Positions 16,891-24,573 of a stretch of 64,000 nucleotides of DNA are shown here, piece after piece (the stretch's first letter is position 1; every line of letters starts with the position of its first letter). A program made the position numbers and the translations under genes. The DNA lies in NCBI GenBank assembly GCA_023424015.1, contig JAFAEM010000017.1, positions 62,001-126,000 of the forward strand, in the 5' to 3' direction. Under the pieces are notes generated by a model. That model had not been told where the DNA came from and ran no database searches. It saw only the letters and a list, made by a program, of their open reading frames with translations. This DNA comes from Bacteroidota bacterium. GTDB taxonomy: Bacteria > Bacteroidota > Bacteroidia > Chitinophagales > Chitinophagaceae.

Positions 16891-16893
16891 ACC

Positions 16894-16975
16894 GCCCGGG
16901 TGGCGAAATTGGTAGACGCACCGTCTTCAGGTGGCGGCGCCGCGAGGTGTGCTGGTTCGAATCCAGTCCCGGGCA
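16894..16975 (+). tRNA. tRNA-Leu (anticodon CAG)
   Basis: Acceptor arms GCCCGGG/CCCGGGC pair fully. The D arm contains TGGCGAAATTGGTAGACGCA typical of tRNA-Leu. The anticodon stem CCGTC/GGCGG encloses TTCAGGT, giving anticodon CAG. A long variable arm (about 16941-16950) and T loop GGTTCGAATCC follow. The discriminator A is at 16975, and CCA is not encoded (CTT follows). Confidence 0.96.
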
Positions 16976-16983
16976 CTTAAAGA

Positions 16984-17015
16984 GGTTGTAAACATTTGTT
17001 TTACAGCCTTTTTTT
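16984..17015 (+). terminator. Intrinsic terminator of tRNA-Leu
   Basis: GGTTGTAAA, loop CATTTGT, TTTACAGCC and a run of seven T. The 9-bp stem starts 8 bases after the tRNA. Confidence 0.88.
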
Positions 17016-17210
17016 ATTTGTCAAGAAACCTGCCCCAATAATTATTCGGAACATATCCGTATCATTCGTTGGGGGTGTGGTATGTAATTGTTAAATATGA
17101 TAATGTTATAATATTGGCGCAGTTTTCTTATTGCGATGGCAGCGGGGTATGATTTTTACACTGACGATTAGAGTCATTCATCATGTAAATTACACTCCAA
17201 AACAAATCCA

Positions 17211-18221
17211 CTGGATTCGCTCACACATATCGTTCTTGGGGCTTGTATCGGCGAAGCAGTTGCTGGCAAAAAGCTTGGCAAAAAGGCTATGTTGCTTGGT
17301 GCACTTGCCCAAAGCGTTCCGGACATTGATTTTATCACTACTTTTTTCCTGTCCGATTCCGAAGACATCGTTTCACACCGGGGTATTACGCATTCCATAC
17401 TTTTTGCTATTATCGCCACACTTGTTTTATCATGGGCGGCGAGGTATATTTTCAGGAAAATAAACCTTCCCTGGAAGCTTTGGTTTTTGCTTTTTGGGAT
17501 AAATATATTCGTTCATATTTTCATCGATGGCTTCAACGCCTATGGTATTGGCTGGTTTGAACCATTTTCGGCGAGGCGTTATTCCTTTCATGTACTTTTT
17601 GTTGCCGATCCGCTGTTTTCTATCTGGCCATTTTTTGCTTTCCTGGTATTACTGCGACTTAAAAATAGTAACCCGATACGCAGTATCACCTGGAAACTTG
17701 GCATAGGGCTTTCTGTCATTTACCTGGCATATGCTGTTGTCAATAAAATTGTGGTCACCGGCTGGGCCAGGCAAAGCCTGGCCGAACAGGGGATTTCTGC
17801 CAGGGATTTTATCGTAACGCCTACTCCTTTCAATTCCTGGCTTTGGTTTATCGTTGCCAGGGATACCACGGGTTATTCCGTCGCCTACCGTTCGGTATTC
17901 GATTCCCAAAAGAAAATGTCATTTACCTGGTTTCCACGAAATGATTCGTTGCTAAACAAGGTAAGAAACCAGGAAGAACTGGAGGATATGATCGTGTTTG
18001 CCGATAAATACTATACGGTGGAGAACAGGAACGATACGATCGTATTTAATGTGTTACGTTTTGGCCAGGTGGTCGGCTGGCATAACCCAAAAGAAAAATT
18101 CGCATTTTATTATTACCTCGACCGGCCCGGCTCCAATGAAATAGTGGCACAAAGGGGAAGATTTGAAAAATGGGACAAACAAACCATTTCTTCTTTTATC
18201 AGGAGGATCAGGGGAAACTGA
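17211..18221 (+). CDS. YdjM/DUF457-like membrane-bound metal-dependent hydrolase, apparent CTG start
   Basis: A membrane protein of the YdjM/YbcI (DUF457) family with about five transmembrane segments and a soluble C-terminal half. Conserved polar residues sit in DSLTHIVLGA, QSVPDIDF, SHRGITHS and HIFIDGFNAYG. The first ATG in frame is at 17289, which would remove DSLTHIVLGACIGE and the first conserved His. The frame is open from 17172, and the codon just before DSLTH is CTG (17211) where relatives have ATG. I therefore place the start there. Alternatives: translation from 17289 giving a shortened protein, or a point mutation that inactivates the gene. It converges with the PLD gene downstream. 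Confidence 0.75.
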   Translation: MDSLTHIVLGACIGEAVAGKKLGKKAMLLGALAQSVPDIDFITTFFLSDSEDIVSHRGITHSILFAIIATLVLSWAARYIFRKINLPWKLWFLLFGINIFVHIFIDGFNAYGIGWFEPFSARRYSFHVLFVADPLFSIWPFFAFLVLLRLKNSNPIRSITWKLGIGLSVIYLAYAVVNKIVVTGWARQSLAEQGISARDFIVTPTPFNSWLWFIVARDTTGYSVAYRSVFDSQKKMSFTWFPRNDSLLNKVRNQEELEDMIVFADKYYTVENRNDTIVFNVLRFGQVVGWHNPKEKFAFYYYLDRPGSNEIVAQRGRFEKWDKQTISSFIRRIRGN

Positions 18222-18245
18222 AAGATTCTTCTCCAACCTGTCAGC

Positions 18246-19403
18246 CTACTCTTTTTGCCGAAAATAAAATGTACTCACGGTAAGCATAAAACGTATGCAC
18301 TGGAAGGCGCCCCATTGAAACAATTGCCTGAAAGAATAAAGTTTTGTTTTGTAGGTATTAGAATCGATCACATCACATTCGTTTGAAATAATTCCCTCCA
18401 GCTCCTCATGTACTTGTTTTGAAAACGCAGGTTCATCGATGTCGAGGTTTAGTTCGATACTGGCATAAGCACTTATATTGTTGATATTAAAAGAACCAAT
18501 GGTCAATAAACGTCCATCCGCGATAGCCATCTTGGCGTGTACGACGCAGGGCTTGTATTCATATATCTGAATTTTATTGCGTAGCATCCACCGATATAAA
18601 TAGCGCTCTGCGTATTTTGAGATCGGAACATCGGACTGACCGGTCAAAACCACCCTGATACAAACCCCTCGCCTGGCAGCGCGTTCCAGGGCCTTACGAA
18701 ATGAAGTGCCGGGCATAAAATAGCTGCAAAGGATCGTAATATTCTTTTTTGAACTTCTGAAAATTTCCAGGTAGGTCTTAAATATCTCCTGTTTCCTTTT
18801 TACCCAGTCATTGCGTCTCACCCTGACCTGACAATTGTCGCAGGTTTCAATATACGCGGCTTTTGGAGGAAGCGTATCCGGTAAAGCAAAACGTCGTGAA
18901 CGCCTGCGGGTCCATAAACGACAGCAAAGCGTGTACAATTCTTTCGCCGCGTCGCCATACACATAAACAGCGAGGTCGAGCCAGGCCGGTTCATCGGGCG
19001 TATCATTGTAGCGGTCGGCTATATTAATACCACCTACCAGGGCATTGATCCCATCGACGACAATTACTTTGTGATGGAGCCGGCGGCCAAAGTAGAGGGT
19101 GCGACTTTTAAAAAGCGGTTTGAAAAAACGAAATTCAATCCCCGCATCCGTAAGATTTTTTATGAAATTTGCCGGCAAACTACTGGAAGCATACCCATCC
19201 ACCAACATATAAACCTTTACTCCCCGGCCAGCTGCTTCGACGAGCTGACTGGCCACCATGTTACCTGTCTCGTCATCCCCCAAAATATAAGTTTGCAAAT
19301 GAATGGAATGCCTGGCATCTGCAATAAGCTTTCCTAATAAATCAAAAAATTCCTGACCCGCATGCAGAAGCTTGATACTGTTATTGCGGCTAAAACCGGC
19401 CAT
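18246..19403 (-). CDS. Phospholipase D-like / cardiolipin-synthase-family protein under a TPP riboswitch
   Basis: A 385-residue protein of the PLD superfamily with two HKD motifs: HHKVIVVDGINALVGGIN (about residues 109-126) and HAKMAIADGRLLTIGSFN (about 288-305). Both have the His-Lys-Asp pattern, so a two-domain phosphodiesterase or phosphatidyltransferase active site is complete. The N-terminal membrane helices of classical cardiolipin synthases are missing; a Cys-rich bit (CDNCQ) lies between the domains, and the C-terminus has a hydrophobic/aromatic stretch. The ATG is 20 bases after a terminator hairpin that follows a TPP riboswitch, so expression should fall when thiamine diphosphate is high. 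No thiamine gene is adjacent. Start chosen because the downstream sequence aligns with the usual PLD start. Confidence 0.9.
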   Translation of the reverse strand: MAGFSRNNSIKLLHAGQEFFDLLGKLIADARHSIHLQTYILGDDETGNMVASQLVEAAGRGVKVYMLVDGYASSSLPANFIKNLTDAGIEFRFFKPLFKSRTLYFGRRLHHKVIVVDGINALVGGINIADRYNDTPDEPAWLDLAVYVYGDAAKELYTLCCRLWTRRRSRRFALPDTLPPKAAYIETCDNCQVRVRRNDWVKRKQEIFKTYLEIFRSSKKNITILCSYFMPGTSFRKALERAARRGVCIRVVLTGQSDVPISKYAERYLYRWMLRNKIQIYEYKPCVVHAKMAIADGRLLTIGSFNINNISAYASIELNLDIDEPAFSKQVHEELEGIISNECDVIDSNTYKTKLYSFRQLFQWGAFQCIRFMLTVSTFYFRQKE

Positions 19404-19422
19404 ATGGTTGAGGTGTTTTTAC

Positions 19423-19447
19423 AAAAAGAAGCCCGGTGTTTCCGGGC
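19423..19447 (-). terminator. Riboswitch expression-platform terminator
   Basis: On the minus strand: GCCCGG, loop AAACA, CCGGGC, then TTCTTTTT. It lies 5 bases after the riboswitch and 20 bases before the PLD start codon, the standard layout of a transcription-terminating riboswitch. Confidence 0.85.
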
Positions 19448-19452
19448 CTCCT

Positions 19453-19538
19453 ATTCTCTATCCCTCCGCAGGTATTACCCTGGTCAGGTAGCTGTGGGTA
19501 TAATCTCAGTTTCTTTACAGAAACACCCCTAAGAGAAT
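19453..19538 (-). promoter_or_regulatory. TPP (THI-box) riboswitch
   Basis: Read on the minus strand, the conserved blocks occur in the right order and spacing: AGGGGTG, AACTGAGATT, TACCCA, CTACCTGA, GGTAATACC and TGCGGAGGGA. The closing stem P1 is a perfect 7 bp (ATTCTCT at the 5' side, AGAGAAT at the 3' side). The CTGAGA and CCTGA segments are the ligand-contacting loops in the known aptamer. It binds thiamine diphosphate; with the terminator directly downstream it should switch off transcription of the PLD gene at high ligand. Confidence 0.95.
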
Positions 19539-19621
19539 CTCTTAATACCGTAAAAAGCGTGCCAGCGACAGATCTTTAAAACATTTTTTTAAAAGGCCGA
19601 TAAAGCTGTATAAACTCCTGA

Positions 19622-19882
19622 CTACAGCACTGCTGTTTTGAACAGTTTGTCGCTGATCGCCTTTTCAAGGCCTGCCGGTAAAGTAGAAGCGTCCTCATCC
19701 AGCGCAGTAAGGCCCACCAGATCAGGATCCCAGGCAAAGACATGCCCGTCATCACCATTTACGCTGATCCGGAAACGCTTCTCCTCATTAAACAAAAATG
19801 GTGTCACCCTTACCATGTATGGCACTTTATCCACTACAAGGTGATAGGTATGTTCTGTCGTCTGTATATCTTTCTTTTTCAT
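19622..19882 (-). CDS. Small conserved hypothetical protein
   Basis: An 86-residue soluble protein, starting at the internal ATG (MKKKDIQTTEHTYHLVV); the longer frame to 19912 adds ten residues that do not look part of the fold. The sequence predicts mostly beta strands (TYHLVVDKVPYMVRVTPFLFNEEKRFRISVNG) then a C-terminal helix (LPAGLEKAISDKLF). It is followed on the same strand by the TPP riboswitch, which has its own start region, so they are probably separate units. I do not recognise the family; similar small proteins occur in Chitinophagaceae. Confidence 0.55.
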   Translation of the reverse strand: MKKKDIQTTEHTYHLVVDKVPYMVRVTPFLFNEEKRFRISVNGDDGHVFAWDPDLVGLTALDEDASTLPAGLEKAISDKLFKTAVL

Positions 19883-20017
19883 ACTATCTATGTAGATTAA
19901 CAAGTGTGCCAAATTGGGTTGACCGGTAAGATCAAATGTTCACAATGCCTGAGAATTCTGATCTGCCTGATACTTACAGGCGGGAAATTTTGTAAATTCA
20001 TAACAGAATAGAAACCT

Positions 20018-20329
20018 ATGAGCGAAAACAATCCATATAACAGTGCTGAAGACGGGCAAATTCGTCTACAGATATTGGACAAGCTTCAACATCACCCGGC
20101 CATTGATGCCAGTAAAATAGAAGTCGAAGTAAGAGACGGTGTCGCGATTTTAAAAGGAAAAAGTGATACAGAAAATGAAAAACAGCTTTCTGAAAAAATG
20201 GCGGCATCCGTTGCGGGGGTCGCTACAGTCGAAAACCACCTGGTCATCGAAATTGGCATCGCACATGCGCTAAGCAGCCTGGCTGCCCGCATACAGGGTA
20301 ATATCATCAAAGACGATGAAGAAGAATAA
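20018..20329 (+). CDS. BON-domain protein
   Basis: A 103-residue protein with one BON domain (about residues 14-80): DGQIRLQILDKL, IDASKIEVEVRDGVAILKGKSD, and VAGVATVENHLVIE. BON domains bind phospholipids or stabilise the envelope, as in OsmY. There is no signal peptide here, so this one is probably cytoplasmic or membrane-peripheral. The C-terminus is acidic. It converges with the dipeptidase gene, with only 9 bases between stop codons. Confidence 0.88.
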   Translation: MSENNPYNSAEDGQIRLQILDKLQHHPAIDASKIEVEVRDGVAILKGKSDTENEKQLSEKMAASVAGVATVENHLVIEIGIAHALSSLAARIQGNIIKDDEEE

Positions 20330-20338
20330 ACAGGCCTT

Positions 20339-21418
20339 TTAAGTGATCTTTTCCCAGGCTTTTCTTAAGAATCTTAGCCAGTTCCCATGCATTATGTTCA
20401 CGATATCCGTATCGGAATAGCCTCTTTTTTGTAAAAGACCCGGCAGTTTTTGCAAATCCGAAATGCCATCCATATCATACGGCGCCTGTTCGGAACCAAA
20501 CGCGCCATCGAGATCCGAGCCAATTCCAATATGTAAAACATTACCCGCTAACTGGCAGATATGATCGAGATGATCGATGAGTTTATCAAGGTTGCATTGC
20601 ATGGATTCGGGTGTCGATTTTCCTTTTACCCATCCAGGCACCATCATCCACGCGTCGAGTGCGCCGCCGATCACCGCGCCACGACTGATGAGTTCTTTTA
20701 TTTGTTCATCGCTGAATTGCCGGTTATGTCCCACCAGTGCCCTTACATTATTATGACTGGCCCAAACATGCCCATGAAAATGATCCATCGCTTCCCAGAA
20801 ACTCTCATCACACAAATGTGTCGCATCAAGTATAATATCAAGGCGCTCCATTTCCTTCAATAGCGCTCTCCCATTTTTTCCCAGCCCACCGCTGGCATTT
20901 GTACCCTGCGCATATCGACCAGGTCCGTAGTGGGCGGGACCAACAGCCCGCAATCCCTGTTCCCATGAACGTTCAAGATGTTGCAAACTGATCAGCGAAT
21001 CTGCTCCCTCGAGACTCAGGATATAACCTATGGGTTTGCGATCATCCCGCTTATTATTTTCCCAATTATTAATATGTGCATCCAAGGACGGCAGATTGTT
21101 AATCTGTACCATTTCACCAAGTTCTTCCATGGCCCGGTACCAGGCAAGTTGACCTTGTGTTTGTGCCCAGGCCTGTGCGGGCGAGTGCCAGCCCGGAAGC
21201 GGGTTTCCAGGCGCGACAAACCTGGCGATCTGAGTCGCGACCACCAGTCCTATATTCCCTTTTCTTAGTTCAGGAAGTGATACTAAAGCATTGCCACGAT
21301 CCGGTTTATCGGTAAGACCTTTTTCCCGCTCGTTTATCAGAGCTATTGGCTGCGTAAGTTCGCGGTTCCATTCCATCGCGTTCATGGCCAGGTCCAGGTG
21401 TGCATCAATGGTAAACAT
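20339..21418 (-). CDS. Membrane dipeptidase, peptidase family M19
   Basis: A 359-residue enzyme of the renal-dipeptidase family, which hydrolyses dipeptides including those with a C-terminal D-residue. Zinc ligands are visible as DAHLD (near the start), SLEGAD (Glu), DATHLCD and ASHNNVRALVGHNRQ (His). The late HIGIGSDLDGAFG is also typical. No signal peptide is present, so it acts in the cytoplasm. It is the last gene of the gntP-ridA-D-TA operon (12 bases after the D-TA-like gene), which suggests it frees D-amino acids for the neighbouring enzymes. Confidence 0.93.
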   Translation of the reverse strand: MFTIDAHLDLAMNAMEWNRELTQPIALINEREKGLTDKPDRGNALVSLPELRKGNIGLVVATQIARFVAPGNPLPGWHSPAQAWAQTQGQLAWYRAMEELGEMVQINNLPSLDAHINNWENNKRDDRKPIGYILSLEGADSLISLQHLERSWEQGLRAVGPAHYGPGRYAQGTNASGGLGKNGRALLKEMERLDIILDATHLCDESFWEAMDHFHGHVWASHNNVRALVGHNRQFSDEQIKELISRGAVIGGALDAWMMVPGWVKGKSTPESMQCNLDKLIDHLDHICQLAGNVLHIGIGSDLDGAFGSEQAPYDMDGISDLQKLPGLLQKRGYSDTDIVNIMHGNWLRFLRKAWEKIT

Positions 21419-21430
21419 GGTAGAGCAGTT

Positions 21431-22540
21431 TTAAATGCTGATTTTACGATCCCGGGCAGTTATTCTCCATTCCCCGTCGGCCTTATTACCATTGATGGTC
21501 CAGGCTCTTTCATACAATGCACAGGTAGGACAAATATGATAAGGAAGGCCATAGATAACATCGCCTACCTTATATGTATGGTCCTTTGGTACGCCTAATA
21601 CCAGGTGTTCTTCACTTTGTCCCTTGAACTCAAGACCTGGTGCATTCAGGAGCAACACGCGCTTGTCTAAGGGATTTTCTGCCGCCACTGATTTGTGCCC
21701 AAGATCAGTACAGATCGTTGTTTCGTTGGGTAAGGATATCACACGACTTACCACCAGGGCTGCCGGTAGAAAAGCCTGCTCCTTATAATTTTGATAATAT
21801 CCCGCATCCCAATAAATAAAGGTACCCGGACTGCATTCCGCTTTTCCCCATTTAGCATGTATGGGAAATGAAGGAGAACCTCCGGCCACAAGAACTGGTT
21901 TGGGCATACCAGCCTTTACTATCGAATCGATCATTTGTTCTACCGGCTCAAATGCTGCGGCACATCTTTTTTCCCTTGTCTCCAGGTCTATGTCACGAAT
22001 ATGCCCATCATAAGCATGTAAGCCTACCGGTCGTATTCCATTTATTTTTTCGCAGGCAAGATAAAGGTCAATCGCATCCTTCCCAGGTATGATGCCAGTT
22101 CTGTTCATTCCCACGTTCAGATCTAAATAAACAGGAATGACGATCCCGTTTTTTACGGCTTCATCACCGATAGCCTTTGCAGACGCTGTATTATCCACCA
22201 GGCATGAGAAACGTGTGACCGCGAATTTCTTAATCAAATTAAGCAGGCGGCTGATCTTAGGTCCAAAAGGCTGGTATGCCAGCAATACATCCGGCGCACC
22301 AACAGTACCCAGCATTTCCGCTTCGGCGATGGTTGCGCATTTGAATTTATAAATACCCGCTTCGATCATCAGTGCACAGGCATCAGCACTTTTGTTTGTT
22401 TTTACATGTGGCCTCAGGTGATCCAAATCCTTTACCATGGATTTCACTGTGGCAATATTCTGTTTCACACGTTCAGGATAGATCACCAGTGCGGGAGTAT
22501 CTATCTCCTGTATGTTTTCAATTTCATACCAGTCGGACAT
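21431..22540 (-). CDS. D-threonine aldolase / D-serine dehydratase-like PLP enzyme
   Basis: A 369-residue fold-III PLP enzyme of the D-TA family. The PLP lysine is in RPHVKTNKSAD (about residue 47). An alanine-racemase-like barrel follows (LDLNVGMNRTGI, VGLHAYDGHI, VAGGSPSFP). The C-terminal metal site of the family is present as CTDLGHK and LPYHICPTCALY. Relatives cleave D-threonine to glycine and acetaldehyde, or dehydrate D-serine and D-threo-3-hydroxyaspartate to enamine products. The gene beside it is RidA, which clears such enamines, so the dehydratase reading is favoured here; that choice is inference. Confidence 0.88.
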   Translation of the reverse strand: MSDWYEIENIQEIDTPALVIYPERVKQNIATVKSMVKDLDHLRPHVKTNKSADACALMIEAGIYKFKCATIAEAEMLGTVGAPDVLLAYQPFGPKISRLLNLIKKFAVTRFSCLVDNTASAKAIGDEAVKNGIVIPVYLDLNVGMNRTGIIPGKDAIDLYLACEKINGIRPVGLHAYDGHIRDIDLETREKRCAAAFEPVEQMIDSIVKAGMPKPVLVAGGSPSFPIHAKWGKAECSPGTFIYWDAGYYQNYKEQAFLPAALVVSRVISLPNETTICTDLGHKSVAAENPLDKRVLLLNAPGLEFKGQSEEHLVLGVPKDHTYKVGDVIYGLPYHICPTCALYERAWTINGNKADGEWRITARDRKISI

Positions 22541-22565
22541 ATTCTTGGTTTAACAGGTTAAAGAT

Positions 22566-23033
22566 TTAGGCTAACTCAAACATCGCTTCGATCTCGACGG
22601 GAATGTTATCGGGCAGAGAACCAAAGCCTACGGCGCTTCTCACCCCTACTCCGTGCTCCTCACCCCAGACCTGTGCAAAAAGTTCGCTGCAACCATTGAT
22701 GATATAGGGATGCCTTTCAAATTCAGGAACACAGTTGACCATGCCCAGGACTTTTATCACCCTTTTTACTTTATCGAGACTACCAAGGTTAGCCCTTATC
22801 GTTGCAAGTATCGCAAGTCCTACCTGCCTGGCAGCCAGTTTTCCCTCTTCCATATTTATATCTTTACCGATCCTTCCAATGATCAGGCTCTTATCGTCTT
22901 TCACGGTACCATGACCTGATACGTATAAAAAGTTTCCAACCACGAGGCAGGGTTTATAGACACCCAGCGGTGTAGGTGCCGGTGGAAGATTGAGACCAAG
23001 TTGCGAAAATCTTTGTTCAGCTGTTTGTGACAT
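22566..23033 (-). CDS. RidA-family reactive enamine/imine deaminase
   Basis: A 155-residue protein of the RidA/YjgF family, which hydrolyses 2-aminoacrylate and related enamines to keto acids and ammonia. The typical core is present (YVSGHGTVKDD, AARQVGLAILATIRANLGSLDKVKRVIKV, GVGVRSAVGFGSLPDNIPVEIEAMFE); the RSAVG Arg corresponds to the substrate-binding residue. It is the long-form subfamily with an N-terminal extension (LGLNLPPAPTPLGVYKP). It lies between gntP and the D-TA-like gene, 15 and 25 bases apart. Confidence 0.93.
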   Translation of the reverse strand: MSQTAEQRFSQLGLNLPPAPTPLGVYKPCLVVGNFLYVSGHGTVKDDKSLIIGRIGKDINMEEGKLAARQVGLAILATIRANLGSLDKVKRVIKVLGMVNCVPEFERHPYIINGCSELFAQVWGEEHGVGVRSAVGFGSLPDNIPVEIEAMFELA

Positions 23034-23048
23034 AGTTCTGTTTAAGCT

Positions 23049-24356
23049 TTATAAAATAATATCTAAAATTAAGACACCTGCAAGTCCCATAAAAGAAACA
23101 ATGGTTTCCATTATGGACCAGGACCTGAAAGTGTCTTTAATACCTATATTGAAATATTCCTTGAACAACCAGAAGCCGGCGTCATTCACATGTGAGAACA
23201 TAAGACTACCTGCGCCGATGGAAAGTACCATAAGGTTTGGATCCGTACCGGATTGCGCCAGCAATGGTGCAATTATGCCCGCCGCAGTGAAACCCGCTAC
23301 CGTTGCCGATCCCACGGCAATGCGTATAATAGCGGCCGTAAGCCAGCCCAGAAAAAGCGGAGACAACGGAATTTCCTGTAGCATGTCGGCGATCTGCCGG
23401 CTCACGCCACTATCCACCAGCACCTGTTTCAACGCGCCTGCACCGGCGATAATTAACAGGATCATCGCAATCTCTTTTACGGCTTCTCCATAAACCGACA
23501 TCACTTCACCCATTTTCTTTCCCCGCCATATACCCAGGGTAAACGTGGCAACCACGAGTGCTATCAGCATTACGATTGACGGTTGAGAAAAAAAAGAGAT
23601 CAGGCCATGAAACTGTACCGGCGAAATAAATGGCAACAAGGCCGTAAAAGCGAAAAAACCAACCGGTAGAAGTGCAGCAAAAAAACTATTGAAAACACCA
23701 GGCAGCTGTTCCGGTAGCAGATCCGGCGGCCGAAAACTGGCGAGCGGTGTCGCAGGAATTTTCTTCAGGAGACGCGAGAACAATGGTCCTGCAATGATTA
23801 TGGTGGGAATGGCAATGATGATCCCGTAAAACATCGTGACACCAATATTTGCCTGGAATTGCGTAACCAGGGCCGAGGGGGCCGGATGTGGCGGCAAAAA
23901 ACCATGCGCTACTGAAAGCGCTGCCAGTAGCGGGATACCTGTAGCCACGGCGGGTAATTTGTATTGGTTTACCAATGAAAATACAAGTGGGATCAGCAAT
24001 ACAAAACCGGTATTATAAAACAGGGGAATGCCAACCACAAACCCCACGAGGGCCAGGGCCCAGTGAATATTCTTCAACCCCACTTTTTTCATGATCGTGG
24101 AAGCGATCTGTTGGGCCGCACCGGCTTCTGCGATCAGTTTACCCAGCATCGCACCTGCCACAATGATCACCACATTACCACCAATGATATCGCCCATCCC
24201 CTTTTCTACTGATTGTGTTACCCGCGATAATGGAATACCGAGGCATAGTCCCCCGATGACCGAAACGACCAGGAAAGCCAGGAAGGGATTTACTTTAAAT
24301 GCAGCGATTAATACAATTAATGCTATTAATACAAGGAGAACGATCAGTAATGTCAT
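23049..24356 (-). CDS. gntP: GntP-family proton symporter
   Basis: A 435-residue inner membrane transporter of the gluconate:H+ symporter family, with about 12 hydrophobic segments. Family markers include NPFLAFLVVSVIGGLCLG, HGFLPPHPAPSALV and VGSATVAGFTAAG. The family carries gluconate, other sugar acids and, as DsdX, D-serine. First gene of the operon gntP-ridA-D-TA-dipeptidase; that setting points to D-serine or a related D-amino acid or hydroxy acid more than gluconate, which is inference. A TATCTTTT near-match to the promoter box lies about 25 bases upstream. Confidence 0.93.
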   Translation of the reverse strand: MTLLIVLLVLIALIVLIAAFKVNPFLAFLVVSVIGGLCLGIPLSRVTQSVEKGMGDIIGGNVVIIVAGAMLGKLIAEAGAAQQIASTIMKKVGLKNIHWALALVGFVVGIPLFYNTGFVLLIPLVFSLVNQYKLPAVATGIPLLAALSVAHGFLPPHPAPSALVTQFQANIGVTMFYGIIIAIPTIIIAGPLFSRLLKKIPATPLASFRPPDLLPEQLPGVFNSFFAALLPVGFFAFTALLPFISPVQFHGLISFFSQPSIVMLIALVVATFTLGIWRGKKMGEVMSVYGEAVKEIAMILLIIAGAGALKQVLVDSGVSRQIADMLQEIPLSPLFLGWLTAAIIRIAVGSATVAGFTAAGIIAPLLAQSGTDPNLMVLSIGAGSLMFSHVNDAGFWLFKEYFNIGIKDTFRSWSIMETIVSFMGLAGVLILDIIL

Positions 24357-24436
24357 TGTATCTTTTGATAAAAACCAAAAAGATAATTAAAAACAGGATC
24401 GGATGGGCATTACCTAAAAAATACAGGCTGACCTTT

Positions 24437-24464
24437 TTTGAATTCCATTAAATCCGTACATTTA
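24437..24464 (+). promoter_or_regulatory. Candidate promoter of a small RNA
   Basis: TTTG (24437-24440) and TACATTTA (24457-24464, one mismatch to TAnnTTTG) are 16 bases apart, close to the usual -33/-7 spacing. Transcription would begin near 24471. Confidence 0.45.
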
Positions 24465-24470
24465 TGACAT

Positions 24471-24573
24471 AAAAAAGCAGGTCGGCTAGACAACCACCTG
24501 CTTGGTCTTTTGGACCGTTCACATGAGAAAACTCTTTATTGATCATCCCGCTCTTTAGCGGGATTTTTTATTT
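24471..24573 (+). ncRNA. Candidate structured small RNA
   Basis: Between a promoter-like pair of boxes and an intrinsic terminator lies about 100 nt that can form GCAGGT/ACCTGC (24477-24482 with 24496-24501), GGTC/GACC (24504-24507 with 24513-24516) and the terminator stem. It contains an 11-codon frame, ATG at 24523 to TAG at 24558 (MRKLFIDHPAL), whose stop falls in the terminator. No ORF follows within 570 bases, so it is not an obvious leader. I considered SRP RNA and known riboswitches and found no match. The first hairpin followed by T6 on the other strand could also terminate minus-strand transcripts. Confidence 0.4.
24545..24573 (+). terminator. Intrinsic terminator
   Basis: ATCCCGC, loop TCTTTA, GCGGGAT, then TTTTTTATTT. 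A perfect 7-bp stem. Confidence 0.8.

Noticed and set aside
17131..17463. 110-residue ORF overlapping the YdjM-like gene start
   Set aside because: Different frame; the conserved protein is encoded in the frame that contains 17211-18221.
24471..24573. SRP (4.5S) RNA or a known riboswitch
   Set aside because: The conserved SRP loop GGAA...AGCAG is absent and no known aptamer pattern fits.
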